From NCBI RefSeq assembly GCF_003609575.1, contig NZ_MBTA01000001.1, positions 62,001 through 126,000 of the forward strand: a stretch of DNA of 64,000 nt, given 5' to 3'. The notes beneath the pieces are model-generated. The model did not search any database. It was not told where the DNA came from and saw only the letters and a list, made by a program, of their open reading frames with translations. Source of the stretch: Pelobium manganitolerans (lineage in GTDB: Bacteria; Bacteroidota; Bacteroidia; Sphingobacteriales; Sphingobacteriaceae). Position 1 is the first letter of the stretch. Each line of letters begins with the position of its first letter. Below, piece by piece: positions 24,596 to 34,082 of this stretch. The position numbers and the translations under genes were made by a program.

Positions 24596-25996
24596 ATGAA
24601 GATAACTTTCCACGGCGCTGCGCAAACTGTAACCGGCAGTAAGCATTTAATACAGCTAAATAACGGTACAAAAATTTTGTTGGATTGCGGTCTTTTTCAA
24701 GGCCATGGTTCCAATACCGACCAAATGAACCGCCATTTTGGGTTCGATCCTAAAACAATTGATTTTTTGGTGCTGTCGCATGCACATATAGACCATTCTG
24801 GTTTAATTCCGCGTTTGGTGGCCGAGGGTTTTAAAGGAGATATTATCGCCACGCCAGCAACTTATGCCCTCTGCAAAATTCTGTTGCAAGACTCGGCCAA
24901 AATACAAGAAAACGATGTTTGGTATGCAAATAAAAGGCGGCAAAGGGAGAATTTAGATCTTTTTGAACCGCTTTATACCATGGAAGATGCACTAACGGCG
25001 CTCAGCTTTTTTAAAAGGGTAAAGTACGCTACGCCTTACCAGATTACAGAGGGTGTTAAACTAGTGTTTGAAGATGCCGGACACATTATCGGCAGCGCTT
25101 CTGTGCATTTGGATATTGAGGAAGATGGCGAGCTAAAACGTATTTCCTTTAGTGGCGATGTGGGGCGCTACAAAGACCTGATTTTGAAAGCGCCTAAATA
25201 TTTCCGTCAGGCGGATTATATTTTGCTAGAATCTACTTACGGAGATACTTTGCACGAAGATGCAGCCCCAGCAACCGAAAAATTGCTACAGCTGATTAAC
25301 GAAACCTGCATCCAAAAAAAAGGAAAGCTAATTATTCCGGCATTTAGTGTGGGGCGCACACAAGAGCTTTTGTACTCTTTAAACGCCTTGGAGTTAGCGG
25401 GCAAACTTCCGGATTTGAAGTATTATGTAGATAGTCCGCTATCAGAAAAAGCGACTATGGTGGTCAAATCTTTCCCTTGGAATTTTAATGATAACGTGCA
25501 GGAAGTGCTAAAAGTGGACGATGATCCTTTTGATTTTAAAGGCTTGCATTATATTGAAGATGCCGACGAATCAAAATCTTTAAATAGTGACCCGTCGCCT
25601 ATGGTCATTATATCATCTAGTGGCATGGCCGAGGCCGGCAGAGTAAAACATCACATCCGTAATAACATCGAAAACCCTAACAATACCATTTTGTTGGTGG
25701 GTTATGCAGAACCTTCGTCCTTGGCGGGGCGTTTAAAAAACGGGGTAAATCCGGTTTCTATTTTCGGCACTAAATATCAGGTTAACGCACGCATTGCTTC
25801 CTTACAATCTATGAGCGCGCACGGCGACCAGTCAGATTTACTGCAGTTTTTAAACGGCCAAGATAAGTTGGAACTTAAAAAAATATTTCTGGTACACGGC
25901 GAGCCCGATACGCAGTTTACTTTTAAAACAGAGCTTGAGAAACACGGTTACCACGATATCGAAATTCCGCACCGCCACCAAAGTTTTGATCTGTAG
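24596..25996 (+). CDS. MBL-fold beta-CASP exonuclease-like protein with RNA specificity domain
   Basis: The 466-residue protein has the metallo-beta-lactamase metal motif HAHIDHSG near residue 60, further metal ligands around DAGHIIGSASVHLD near 157 and FSGDVGRYKDL near 190, and a beta-CASP domain beginning around KLIIPAFSVGRTQELLYSL. The C-terminal block ARIASLQSMSAHGDQSDLLQFL carries the last His motif of the RNA-specificity part. Relatives include CPSF73-type nucleases and RNA or DNA processing enzymes. There is no signal peptide, so it is cytoplasmic. It is a single gene with divergent transcription from the propeller gene. Confidence 0.88.
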   Translation: MKITFHGAAQTVTGSKHLIQLNNGTKILLDCGLFQGHGSNTDQMNRHFGFDPKTIDFLVLSHAHIDHSGLIPRLVAEGFKGDIIATPATYALCKILLQDSAKIQENDVWYANKRRQRENLDLFEPLYTMEDALTALSFFKRVKYATPYQITEGVKLVFEDAGHIIGSASVHLDIEEDGELKRISFSGDVGRYKDLILKAPKYFRQADYILLESTYGDTLHEDAAPATEKLLQLINETCIQKKGKLIIPAFSVGRTQELLYSLNALELAGKLPDLKYYVDSPLSEKATMVVKSFPWNFNDNVQEVLKVDDDPFDFKGLHYIEDADESKSLNSDPSPMVIISSSGMAEAGRVKHHIRNNIENPNNTILLVGYAEPSSLAGRLKNGVNPVSIFGTKYQVNARIASLQSMSAHGDQSDLLQFLNGQDKLELKKIFLVHGEPDTQFTFKTELEKHGYHDIEIPHRHQSFDL

Positions 25997-26046
25997 CTTT
26001 CGGTTTCCGGTGTTGGTTTTAGCGGCGTTATTCTTAAAGGGTTATT

Positions 26047-27165
26047 TTAAACTTTGATGATGATATTCCGTTTGTACATAAGCCAAAGTATCAGATACCA
26101 AATAAACACAAAAGTTAGGGCACCGGCTAAAGAAGCATGGTATGGGTTAAGGTAAGGCACATAAAACAGTTGGTACAAATAATTTTTTAGTGAGGTGCTT
26201 TCGCCGTTTATAGTCACCTGAATTAAGTTTAAACTGCGCGCTATGATGGCCGATGCGAAAAATACCGTAATTGCGTTTACGCCATAAATAACAAAGGGTT
26301 TTGTGAAACGGCTGAAGCCCTGCACGTCAATTATCCAATAGCAAAAAGCCAAGCCCATGCTTGCCAGGCCTCCGGTATAAAGCACAAAAGAGCTTGTCCA
26401 TAACGATTTGTTGATGGGGAAAATCAAATCCCAACACAAGCCCGCAATAAAGGCGATGAAACCGTAAGCAAACAGCCAAGCTACTTTCTCGCTTTGGCTT
26501 TGTGTTTTGCTTTTTAATAACAGGCCCATCATCATCCCAAATAAACCGCTGGCCACGGCAGGCAAGGTGCTTAATAAACCTTCCGGATCCCAGGTGCGGG
26601 ACAGGGACCAAAGGTGCGCTTCGGTAAAAACAGCACGATCTACCCAGGCCGCTAAATTGGTCTCTTTCTCCAAATTGCTTGCACCAAAACCGGGCACAGG
26701 TACAAACATCATCAAAACCCAATAGGCCATCAAAATCAACACAAAAAGCTTAAAAAAATAGTTAGGATTGGTATAGATAAACAAAACGGCACAAATGAAA
26801 TACACCACCGCGATACGTTGCAAAACGCCCGGAATCCGCACCGTAGCCAAATCAAAAAAAGGAAACGTAGCCAAAAAAAGTCCCAGTCCAAACAAAATTA
26901 GTGACCGCTTTAAAATGGCTTTGAACAAACCGGAATCCGATTTTTTACGATCCAACGCATAAACAATAGAAACCCCAACAATAAATAAGAAAAAAGGAAA
27001 AATAAGGTCGGTTGGGGTGCAACCGTTCCAATTGGCGTGTTCTAGCGGAGCATAAATATGTTCCCAGTCGCCGGGATTGTTTACCAAAATCATGGCGGCA
27101 ACGGTTAGCCCGCGAAAAAAATCTAAAGACAGTAAGCGCTGCTTGGTTTTTAATTGACTGTGCAT
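26047..27165 (-). CDS. HGSNAT-like multi-pass membrane protein (DUF5009/heparan-alpha-glucosaminide N-acetyltransferase family)
   Basis: The 372-residue protein begins RLLSLDFFRGLTVAAMILVNNPG, the signature of the bacterial relatives of heparan-alpha-glucosaminide N-acetyltransferase, followed by NWNGCTPTDLIFPFFLFIVG with the conserved Asp. About ten membrane helices follow. Family members are thought to move acetyl groups across the inner membrane on to amino sugars, perhaps during cell-wall or glycan recycling; this is family knowledge. It is a single gene with a convergent beta-CASP gene on one side and a divergent glycosyltransferase on the other. Confidence 0.82.
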   Translation of the reverse strand: MHSQLKTKQRLLSLDFFRGLTVAAMILVNNPGDWEHIYAPLEHANWNGCTPTDLIFPFFLFIVGVSIVYALDRKKSDSGLFKAILKRSLILFGLGLFLATFPFFDLATVRIPGVLQRIAVVYFICAVLFIYTNPNYFFKLFVLILMAYWVLMMFVPVPGFGASNLEKETNLAAWVDRAVFTEAHLWSLSRTWDPEGLLSTLPAVASGLFGMMMGLLLKSKTQSQSEKVAWLFAYGFIAFIAGLCWDLIFPINKSLWTSSFVLYTGGLASMGLAFCYWIIDVQGFSRFTKPFVIYGVNAITVFFASAIIARSLNLIQVTINGESTSLKNYLYQLFYVPYLNPYHASLAGALTFVFIWYLILWLMYKRNIIIKV

Positions 27166-27255
27166 CTTAATTGGTTTAGGTTTATGCCAATTTCCTATTT
27201 TTTTTGAAAGCTAGTGCTTTAAAACCGATTAAATTAAGTTTGTATTTTTACCGCG

Positions 27256-28530
27256 ATGAGAGTAATCCACTTAAACACTTATGACGGCAACGGCGGGGCA
27301 GGCCGCGCGGCTTATCGCTTAAATACTGCTTTAAAACGTACCGGTGTAAAAAGTGATTTGTTTACCTATATCAAAATGGGCAAACGTCCAGATATTGAAG
27401 CTTTATATCCCGGGCTTTTGCCAAAATTCTTTGCAACGCTGCGCATTTTGGCCGAGCGCTACTTACCCCGTTTTTACGAGAAAGATTTGAAAGTGCCTTT
27501 TTCGCTTTCTTTTTTCGGTAAAGACATACACAAACATCCGGCATTGCAACAGGCCGATATTATACATTTACACTGGATTAATCACGGTTTTTTAAACCCG
27601 CAAGATATTGCCAAACTGGCTTTGCTTAACAAGCCCATAGTGTGGACCTTGCACGATAGCAACACTTTTACCGGCGGTTGCCACGTCCGTTTTGATTGCC
27701 AACATTATCTTAACAGCTGTGGCCTTTGTCCGCTGTTGAAAGATCCCGAGCCGGACGATATCTCGCACCAAACCTGGGAACGTAAAAATAAGGCTTATGC
27801 TAAACTACAGGCAACTTTTATAAGCCCTAGCAATTGGTTAGGCAGCGCGGCTAAAAACAGTGGTTTGTTAAAGCACAAAGCGGTTTTTACCATTCCAAAT
27901 ACATTGGAAACGGATGTATTTAAACCGCAGGATAAACAACAAGCCAAACTCGCTTTGGGTTTAAGTCCTGGCGATTTTGTTTTACTCAGCGGTTTTATGC
28001 CATCTAAAAAAGATGCACATAAAGGCACTTCTTATTTGGTAAATGCGATTGATTTATGGCTGCAGAAGCGGCCAGATTTGGTATCAAAAGTTACGCTGAT
28101 TGTTTTTGGCAATAAAAAAAATCAACTGCCCCCGCCTTTTAAAATTCCGGTTAAATTTTTAGGCACCATCCACCAAGATGAAGTTTTAGCGCAAGCTTAT
28201 GCGGCGGCGGATGCCTTTTTAACTACTTCTTTGGATGATAATTTGCCCAACACCGTAATGGAAAGTTTGGCCTGCGGAACGCCCGTGATTTCTTTCACCA
28301 CCGGAGGCATCCCAGATATGGTAAAGCATCAGGAAAATGGCTATTTGGCGAAATATAAAGATGCGACAGATTTTATGCAGGGTCTGGAATGGATTTTCAC
28401 GCATCCCAACAAACCTCAATTAAACCAAAATGCCCGCGATACAGTGGTGCAAAATTTTAGTGAAGAGGTTGTGGCGCAAAAGCATATGCAGTTGTATCAA
28501 AAACTGATAAAAGAAAATGGCGCCATTTAA
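27256..28530 (+). CDS. Family 4-type glycosyltransferase
   Basis: The 424-residue cytoplasmic enzyme has a GT-B layout. The N-terminal half opens MRVIHLNTYDGNGGAGRAAY, with the Gly-rich acceptor loop, and contains DIIHLHWINHGFL and PIVWTLHDSNTFTGGCH, typical of GT4 proteins annotated in polysaccharide clusters. The donor half carries LTTSLDDNLPNTVMESLACG and GTPVISFTTGGIPDMV, the E-x7-E-like nucleotide-sugar region. A TAAGTTTG box at 27235-27242 fits a -7 promoter element 13 bases before the ATG. The next glycosyltransferase overlaps its end by 14 bases, so the two act together, probably in surface glycan synthesis. Confidence 0.87.
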   Translation: MRVIHLNTYDGNGGAGRAAYRLNTALKRTGVKSDLFTYIKMGKRPDIEALYPGLLPKFFATLRILAERYLPRFYEKDLKVPFSLSFFGKDIHKHPALQQADIIHLHWINHGFLNPQDIAKLALLNKPIVWTLHDSNTFTGGCHVRFDCQHYLNSCGLCPLLKDPEPDDISHQTWERKNKAYAKLQATFISPSNWLGSAAKNSGLLKHKAVFTIPNTLETDVFKPQDKQQAKLALGLSPGDFVLLSGFMPSKKDAHKGTSYLVNAIDLWLQKRPDLVSKVTLIVFGNKKNQLPPPFKIPVKFLGTIHQDEVLAQAYAAADAFLTTSLDDNLPNTVMESLACGTPVISFTTGGIPDMVKHQENGYLAKYKDATDFMQGLEWIFTHPNKPQLNQNARDTVVQNFSEEVVAQKHMQLYQKLIKENGAI

Positions 28531-29275
28531 CCCCACACTAAGCGTAATAACGGTTGTTTATAACAACGTAAAGGATATAGAGCGCACCATCCAGTCGGTA
28601 ATTGGGCAAAGCTATGCTAACATCCAGTACATTATTGTGGATGGTGGCAGCACGGATGGCACCTTGCAAGTTATAGAACACTACCGCGATAAAATAAGCA
28701 AAGTCATCAGCGAGAAAGACAATGGCATTTACGATGCGATGAATAAAGGTTTGGCTTTGGCCGATGGGGATTACGTGCTTTTTATGAATTCGGGCGACGA
28801 GATTTACAGCATAGATACCGTTGAGCGTATTTTCTCTGCCGCTGCGGATGCAGATATCTACTACGGTGAAACAGAAATGCTTGACGAAAACCTTGTAAGC
28901 CAAGGCCGTCGCAGGCATCAAATACCCAAAAAACTAAATATAAACAGCTTTAAATACGGCATGAGTGTTAGCCACCAAGCCATTTATGTTAAAAAGACGA
29001 TTGCCAGTCCGTATAACCTAAACTACAAGCTTAGCGCAGATATCGACTGGGTTTTAAATGCGCTTACTAAAGCCAAGAAAATTACGCGAGTAGATTTTTA
29101 CGTAGCTAAATATCTTATGGGCGGACTTTCTAAACAAAAGCATTGGGCGAGTTTAAAAGAACGCTTCCAAATTTTCACTTCTTATTACGGCTTGTTGCCA
29201 AACCTATTTAACCACGGTATTATTGCTTGCCGCTTGCTGTGGCATTTCTTAAAACATAATAAAACAAACGACTAG
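28517..29275 (+). CDS. Family 2 glycosyltransferase
   Basis: The 252-residue protein is a GT-A enzyme: SVITVVYNNVKDIERTI, YIIVDGGSTDGTL (nucleotide-binding), DNGIYDAMNKGLALADGDYV and LFMNSGDEIY, where the usual DxD is replaced by SGD, which is common in this subgroup. There is no membrane helix. It overlaps the preceding glycosyltransferase gene by 14 bases and ends before a strong terminator, so the two genes form a small operon. Substrates cannot be told from sequence. Confidence 0.88.
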   Translation: MAPFNPTLSVITVVYNNVKDIERTIQSVIGQSYANIQYIIVDGGSTDGTLQVIEHYRDKISKVISEKDNGIYDAMNKGLALADGDYVLFMNSGDEIYSIDTVERIFSAAADADIYYGETEMLDENLVSQGRRRHQIPKKLNINSFKYGMSVSHQAIYVKKTIASPYNLNYKLSADIDWVLNALTKAKKITRVDFYVAKYLMGGLSKQKHWASLKERFQIFTSYYGLLPNLFNHGIIACRLLWHFLKHNKTND

Positions 29276-29309
29276 GCGTTTTAAAAACGAAAGGTCTTTA
29301 AAGCAGAAA

Positions 29310-29340
29310 TCCCGATCTTTTTGAATCGGGATTTTCTCTT
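29310..29340. terminator. Bidirectional terminator after the glycosyltransferase pair
   Basis: AATCCCGAT (29310-29318) and ATCGGGATT (29327-29335) form a 9-bp perfect stem with an 8-base loop, flanked by a T-tract. It separates the glycosyltransferases from the converging YfhO gene. Confidence 0.85.
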
Positions 29341-29352
29341 ATACTGGTTAGT

Positions 29353-31815
29353 TTAAGCTGGTTGCTTACGGGCAATCTCGCGGTAGATTGCCATTGCTAG
29401 AATTAAAGATAAAATAATAGATCCAAATAATGAAATATTTTCTCCCAAAAAATATGAATTTGGTTCAAATTTCCACTCGATTTTATGATTTCCGGCAGGC
29501 AAAACAGCAGCCCTTAGTAAATAATTTGCCCTGAAATATGGCGTTTCCTCGCCGTCAACGTACATTTTCCAACCTTTTGGATACCAAATCTCAGAAAAAA
29601 CAGCTACCGAATTTTTATCTGTAGAATATTCATATTTTAAATGATCTGGATGGTAAGATGTCAGTTCAATTTTTCCATTTGCTGGCGCACCGGCTCTTTT
29701 GTCTTCAATTAGATGTTTAAACTCTTGATTTACAATAGCTACTTTTGAGGGGTCAAAAGAGCTGATGGCCTGCATCTCTTCATCATTGTTTTTTGCAAAC
29801 TTAACTTCGCTCACAAACCAAGCATGTCCGCAAGCGGTACGGTTGGCCTGCATGCTCGCTGTTTGGCCATCTTTACCGGCGGTAATAAAGTACTTGGTGT
29901 TTAACATATCCAGCACGTCCTGGTTTAAACTGCCAGTTAATTGCTTGTCAATTACCTCTTGGAAGCGTTTTAACTTAGCCGCGTGGTAGCCACCAATGGT
30001 TTTGTGGAACGCTGTTGCGTCTGCACTTTGGAAAGTTGGGATGGTTAAATCCAACACCCTAAAATCCGGATCAGGGTCGCGCATAATAAATTCATCTACC
30101 TCGCGCGGTGCCGCATGTTGGTTCATGATGGCTTTGGCTACAAACTTCTCATCGTTTAAATAACGTTTGTCTAAAGACCATAAATCGGTTAAAACCACCA
30201 AACCAATAATAATTAGGCCCAAGGGTTGTGCAATTTTTTTGTTGATTAACGCCCAAAGTACACCAATGCCTACAATAATAAATAGTAAAGAGCGCAAAGC
30301 ATCTGCACGGAACAGTGAAATACGGTCGTCAATCAAAGCGGCCGCAATACTTGCACCAAAACTTTGGTCGCCACCGGCAACCTGGCTCAACTGCCCTATC
30401 AAATCTTGATGCGTGTCTGATTTAAAGCTGAACAAAACCGTAGGTACAGCCAACAGCACCACTAAAATTCCTAAAACAATATAAGCGCTGGTCTTCAGCT
30501 TTTGGATCATCAACTTGCTGTCCGCGCCGGGTTTGGTAGCTTCATAAATAGCTAGGCACGCTAAAATGGGTACGCATAAGCTGGCTATCGCCAAGTTAAA
30601 CTCAACCGAGCGGAATTTATTGTAAAGCGGTACGTAGTGGAAAAACAAATCGGACAGTAAACTGAAATGCTTTCCAAACGCCAGCAAAATGCTTAAAACA
30701 GTTGCGCCCAATAGCCACCATTTCAGTTTGCCTTTTACCACAAACAATCCAAAAATAAATAAGAAAAGTACAAAAGCCCCAAAGTACCACGGGCCAGATG
30801 TGAAAGGTTTTGGCCCCCAATACACCGGCATCTGTTGTGCAAAACCGGTAGCTTGGTTTATGTCTGCGCCTTTGCTCACTAAAGCTTTTGCAACGGCAGA
30901 TTTGCCGTCCAACATCGGCTGGCTTGCACCTCCGTAAGCGTTAGGAATTAACAAAGTGAAAGTTTCACCAATGCCTTGGCTCCACTGGAAAGCGTAGTCT
31001 TTATCTAAACCGTTGTTTGGTTGTGCACTATCTGTGGTGATGTTTGATTTACCGCGGGTAGAGTATTTGCTGTATTCATAAGTGGTCCACAAATTTCCGG
31101 TATTGACCAAAACGCCTAAAAATGCGCTGGCAACCAATACACCCAATGTTTTCCCAAATGCCTTTAACTGCTTGTTTTTATAAGCATGGTAAAACTCGAT
31201 ACCCATTAATATCAACAAAGCGATAAAAAGGTAATAAGTCATTTGGATGTGGTTTGCCCTAATTTCCAGTGCCACAAACAAAGCCGTGATGGCTGCGCCC
31301 AACCAATATTTTTGGCGTAAGGTTAAAAGTACGCCGGCCACTATAAAAGGGTAAAAAGCTATTGCCATAGCTTGGTTACTGTGCCCAGCTTCTATAAAAA
31401 TAAAATTATACGACGAGAAACCGAAGGCTATTGCGCCCACGGCAGCCAGCCAGGGGCTCAAACCTAAAACACTCAATAAAAAATAGGTTCCTATTAAATA
31501 AAGCAATACAATATCCACCGGGTTTGGCGATGATGCCTTAATGAAATCAATAATATGAGTGGTAATGTTTTTTGGGTATTTAAGCCAAATTTGGTAGCTC
31601 GGCATCCCGCCAAACATGCTGTTTGTCCAAAGTGGCGCTTTACCGTCAAGCTCTTTGTACTTCATAATCTCGCTTTGCGTAGCGCCGGCCTTTTGTACGT
31701 CGCCTTGCATTAACACTTTGCCTTGGAAAGCGGGGGTAAAATACACAAAACATAAAATAATGAAAAACAAGATGATACCGATGTGGATTCCGTTTCTTTT
31801 AAACCAATTGGACAT
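29353..31815 (-). CDS. YfhO-family multi-pass membrane protein
   Basis: The 820-residue protein has a dozen or more membrane helices and a soluble C-terminal part of about 200 residues. The start (GIHIGIILFFIILCFVYFTPAF) and the loop QGDVQKAGATQSEIMKYK are typical of Bacteroidetes YfhO proteins, which resemble GT-C glycosyltransferases such as those that modify teichoic acids or glycans with lipid-linked sugars. The C-terminal segment NSVAVFSEIWYPKGWKMYVD is the usual YfhO ending. It is a single gene with a promoter-like signal at 31838-31868. A role in envelope glycosylation is inferred from the family. Confidence 0.87.
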   Translation of the reverse strand: MSNWFKRNGIHIGIILFFIILCFVYFTPAFQGKVLMQGDVQKAGATQSEIMKYKELDGKAPLWTNSMFGGMPSYQIWLKYPKNITTHIIDFIKASSPNPVDIVLLYLIGTYFLLSVLGLSPWLAAVGAIAFGFSSYNFIFIEAGHSNQAMAIAFYPFIVAGVLLTLRQKYWLGAAITALFVALEIRANHIQMTYYLFIALLILMGIEFYHAYKNKQLKAFGKTLGVLVASAFLGVLVNTGNLWTTYEYSKYSTRGKSNITTDSAQPNNGLDKDYAFQWSQGIGETFTLLIPNAYGGASQPMLDGKSAVAKALVSKGADINQATGFAQQMPVYWGPKPFTSGPWYFGAFVLFLFIFGLFVVKGKLKWWLLGATVLSILLAFGKHFSLLSDLFFHYVPLYNKFRSVEFNLAIASLCVPILACLAIYEATKPGADSKLMIQKLKTSAYIVLGILVVLLAVPTVLFSFKSDTHQDLIGQLSQVAGGDQSFGASIAAALIDDRISLFRADALRSLLFIIVGIGVLWALINKKIAQPLGLIIIGLVVLTDLWSLDKRYLNDEKFVAKAIMNQHAAPREVDEFIMRDPDPDFRVLDLTIPTFQSADATAFHKTIGGYHAAKLKRFQEVIDKQLTGSLNQDVLDMLNTKYFITAGKDGQTASMQANRTACGHAWFVSEVKFAKNNDEEMQAISSFDPSKVAIVNQEFKHLIEDKRAGAPANGKIELTSYHPDHLKYEYSTDKNSVAVFSEIWYPKGWKMYVDGEETPYFRANYLLRAAVLPAGNHKIEWKFEPNSYFLGENISLFGSIILSLILAMAIYREIARKQPA

Positions 31816-31837
31816 TTGTAAAAAATTTAATGAGCAT

Positions 31838-31868
31838 CAAAAATAGGAATATAGTCCATGAAATGAAA
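31838..31868 (-). promoter_or_regulatory. Promoter-like boxes for the YfhO gene
   Basis: On the minus strand TTTC (31868-31865) and TATTTTTG (31845-31838) are separated by 19 bases, matching the Bacteroidetes TTTG-N19-TAnnTTTG promoter with one mismatch. The ATG follows 22 bases further on. Confidence 0.5.
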
Positions 31869-32019
31869 TCTAATATTAATGGCGATAAAAGATTAAAAGA
31901 ATGCTTATAAGCGGTTTAAGCAAGCCTATTTTAACCGCTCGAGTGGAAGATGGTAGCCTTTCATCAACATCTGTTGCTTGCTTTCGCCGATTTTTGAGCG
32001 CTTAATCTTATCTTTGAAG

Positions 32020-32895
32020 ATGATTAAATCCATGACCGGCTACGGTGCTAGCACAACAGACCTCCCAAGCGGTAAGTACACGGTAGAAATTAAATCGCTC
32101 AACAGTAAATTTTTAGAGCTTAACCTCAAATTGCCGAAAGCTTTTTCGGAAAAAGAGTTTTTTCTGCGCACGGAAGGCAGTAAAGCTTTTGAGCGCGGGA
32201 AAGTAGTATTAAGCATTACTGCTGATAACTCTGAGCTGCCTGCCAAAGGCGCCAACATCAACAAAGCACTTTTTATCGACTATTACACGCAGTTGAAAGC
32301 TATTGCCGATGAGGTGGGCGATGAAAGCAAATCTTTAACTTCCATTATTTTGGGTTTGCCCGATGTGGTGCATTACGATGAAAATTCGGTTTCTGAAGAA
32401 GATTGGCAGAAACTGCTAGCCGCGTTTTACGATGCTGTTGAGCATTTTCAACAGTTTAGGCAAGATGAAGGCGCGGTGTTGGAGCGCGAATTAGCAGACC
32501 GTATAAAGAATATATTAGATTTTTTAGCGGCCGTTGAGCAAGACGAACCAAAACGCATCCCCACCATTAAAGAAAAATTAAACACTTTATTGGCAGATGT
32601 TGTGGGCAAAGAAAGTGTGGACGGCAACCGTTTAGAGCAAGAGCTGATTTATTATATCGATAAGCTGGATATTACCGAAGAAAAAGTGCGTTTGCGCAGC
32701 CATTGCAATTATTTTATGGAAACCCTGCGCGCCAAAGATGCCAACGGTAAAAAGCTGGGTTTTATATCTCAAGAAATTGGTCGCGAGATTAATACCATGG
32801 GTTCCAAAGCTAACGATGCATCCATCCAACGGCACGTAGTGGGCATGAAAGAGGAACTGGAGAAAGTTAAAGAACAACTGTTAAACGTACTTTAA
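32020..32895 (+). CDS. yicC: YicC-family endoribonuclease
   Basis: The 291-residue protein starts at the ATG at 32020 with the diagnostic MIKSMTGYGAS; an upstream in-frame TTG is not needed. It contains GKYTVEIKSLNSKFLELNL and ends with the conserved C-terminal block (GKKLGFISQEIGREINTMGS, then DASIQRHVVGMKEELEKVKEQ). YicC proteins are metal-dependent endoribonucleases in E. coli. A TATCTTTG box at 32009-32016 ends only 3 bases before the ATG, so if used it would give a leaderless or nearly leaderless mRNA. gmk follows after 16 bases and nadD after that, a common arrangement in Bacteroidetes. Confidence 0.92.
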   Translation: MIKSMTGYGASTTDLPSGKYTVEIKSLNSKFLELNLKLPKAFSEKEFFLRTEGSKAFERGKVVLSITADNSELPAKGANINKALFIDYYTQLKAIADEVGDESKSLTSIILGLPDVVHYDENSVSEEDWQKLLAAFYDAVEHFQQFRQDEGAVLERELADRIKNILDFLAAVEQDEPKRIPTIKEKLNTLLADVVGKESVDGNRLEQELIYYIDKLDITEEKVRLRSHCNYFMETLRAKDANGKKLGFISQEIGREINTMGSKANDASIQRHVVGMKEELEKVKEQLLNVL

Positions 32896-32911
32896 GCCTC
32901 GATAAAATAAA

Positions 32912-33481
32912 ATGCAAGGAAAACTGATTATATTTTCTGCCCCTTCTGGCGCAGGCAAAACCACCATCGTACAACATCTTTTACGCACCTTTCCAGATAA
33001 AATAGCATTCTCTATCTCGGCAACTACGCGGGCGGCCAGAGGAGAAGAAACCGACCAAAAAGATTACTATTTCATCAGCAAAGAAGAGTTTTTGCACCGT
33101 GTTGCCAAGCACGAGTTTGCCGAGTTTGAAGAGGTTTATTCCGGTACTTTTTATGGCACTTTAAAAAGCGAAATCCAACGCATTTGGGACAGTGGCAAGC
33201 ACGTAATTTTTGATTTGGATGTAGAAGGAGGCTTACGCCTAAAAGATAAATACAAAGAGGATGCTTTGGCTATTTTTGTGCAGCCGCCATCAATGGAGGT
33301 GCTTGTAGAAAGATTAACCGGCCGCGGTACAGAAACTGCCGAAAAAGTAAAAGAACGTATAGATAAAGCAGCAAAAGAGCTAAGTTATGCGCCAAAATTT
33401 GATGTAATACTAGAAAACACAGATTTGGCGACGGCCTGTAAAGAGGCAGAAAACCTGCTTTTAAATTTTGTGAATGCTTAA
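32912..33481 (+). CDS. gmk: Guanylate kinase
   Basis: Guanylate kinase phosphorylates GMP to GDP. The P-loop is APSGAGKTTI at residues 9-18, the GMP-binding region reads SISATTRAARGEETDQKDYY, and the EFAEFEEVYSGTFYGTLKS block is standard. The length of 189 residues is normal. It sits 16 bases after yicC and 9 bases before nadD, so the three are probably one operon ending at the terminator at 34043-34080. Confidence 0.96.
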   Translation: MQGKLIIFSAPSGAGKTTIVQHLLRTFPDKIAFSISATTRAARGEETDQKDYYFISKEEFLHRVAKHEFAEFEEVYSGTFYGTLKSEIQRIWDSGKHVIFDLDVEGGLRLKDKYKEDALAIFVQPPSMEVLVERLTGRGTETAEKVKERIDKAAKELSYAPKFDVILENTDLATACKEAENLLLNFVNA

Positions 33482-33490
33482 TTAGCGCTG

Positions 33491-34063
33491 ATGAAGGTAG
33501 GCTTGTTTTTCGGTTCTTTTAACCCCATCCATACCGGGCATCTTATTATTGCCAATTACATGGCGCATTATACCAATTTGGACCAGGTTTGGCTGGTGGT
33601 TTCTCCGCATAATCCGCTGAAAGAAAAAAAAGACCTTATCCAGGTTTACGACCGGCTAGAAATGGCAAAACTAGCTACCGAAGAGGTAGAAGATATTTTG
33701 GTGAGCGATGTGGAGCTGAAACTGCCTCAGCCATCTTACACCATTGATACCTTAACGCATTTGCGCGAGCTTTACCCCGGACGTGATTTTTGCTTGATAA
33801 TGGGCTCGGATAACCTTAAATCTTTAAAAAAATGGAAAAACTACGAGCTGATTTTGCGCGATTACCATATCTATGTTTATCCGCGCCCCGGCTCAGAAGA
33901 TTGCGAACTGGCACAACACCCATCTGTAACTTTAACAAATACACCTTTAATGGAGATATCTTCCACCTTTATACGTAAAGCCGTAGCCGCACAAAAGGAT
34001 GTTAAATTTTTTTTACCAGATGCGGTAATAGATTTTATAGATAGCAAAAGCCTTTATCGCTAA
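33491..34063 (+). CDS. nadD: Nicotinate-nucleotide adenylyltransferase
   Basis: NadD converts nicotinate mononucleotide to deamido-NAD. The nucleotide-binding motif FGSFNPIHTGHL is at residues 6-17, LIMGSDNLKSLKKWKNYELI is the middle signature, and MEISSTFIRKAV is the C-terminal ISST motif. The length of 190 residues is normal. Its stop codon lies inside the second arm of the operon's terminator hairpin, so the hairpin overlaps the coding end. Confidence 0.95.
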   Translation: MKVGLFFGSFNPIHTGHLIIANYMAHYTNLDQVWLVVSPHNPLKEKKDLIQVYDRLEMAKLATEEVEDILVSDVELKLPQPSYTIDTLTHLRELYPGRDFCLIMGSDNLKSLKKWKNYELILRDYHIYVYPRPGSEDCELAQHPSVTLTNTPLMEISSTFIRKAVAAQKDVKFFLPDAVIDFIDSKSLYR

Positions 34064-34080
34064 AGGCTTTTGCTGTTTTT
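34043..34080. terminator. Strong terminator overlapping the end of nadD
   Basis: AGCAAAAGCCTTTA (34043-34056) and TAAAGGCTTTTGCT (34061-34074) form a 14-bp perfect stem with a TCGC tetraloop, followed by a T-tract. The nadD stop codon is 34061-34063. It lies between convergent genes and may serve both. Confidence 0.9.
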
Positions 34081-34082
34081 TG

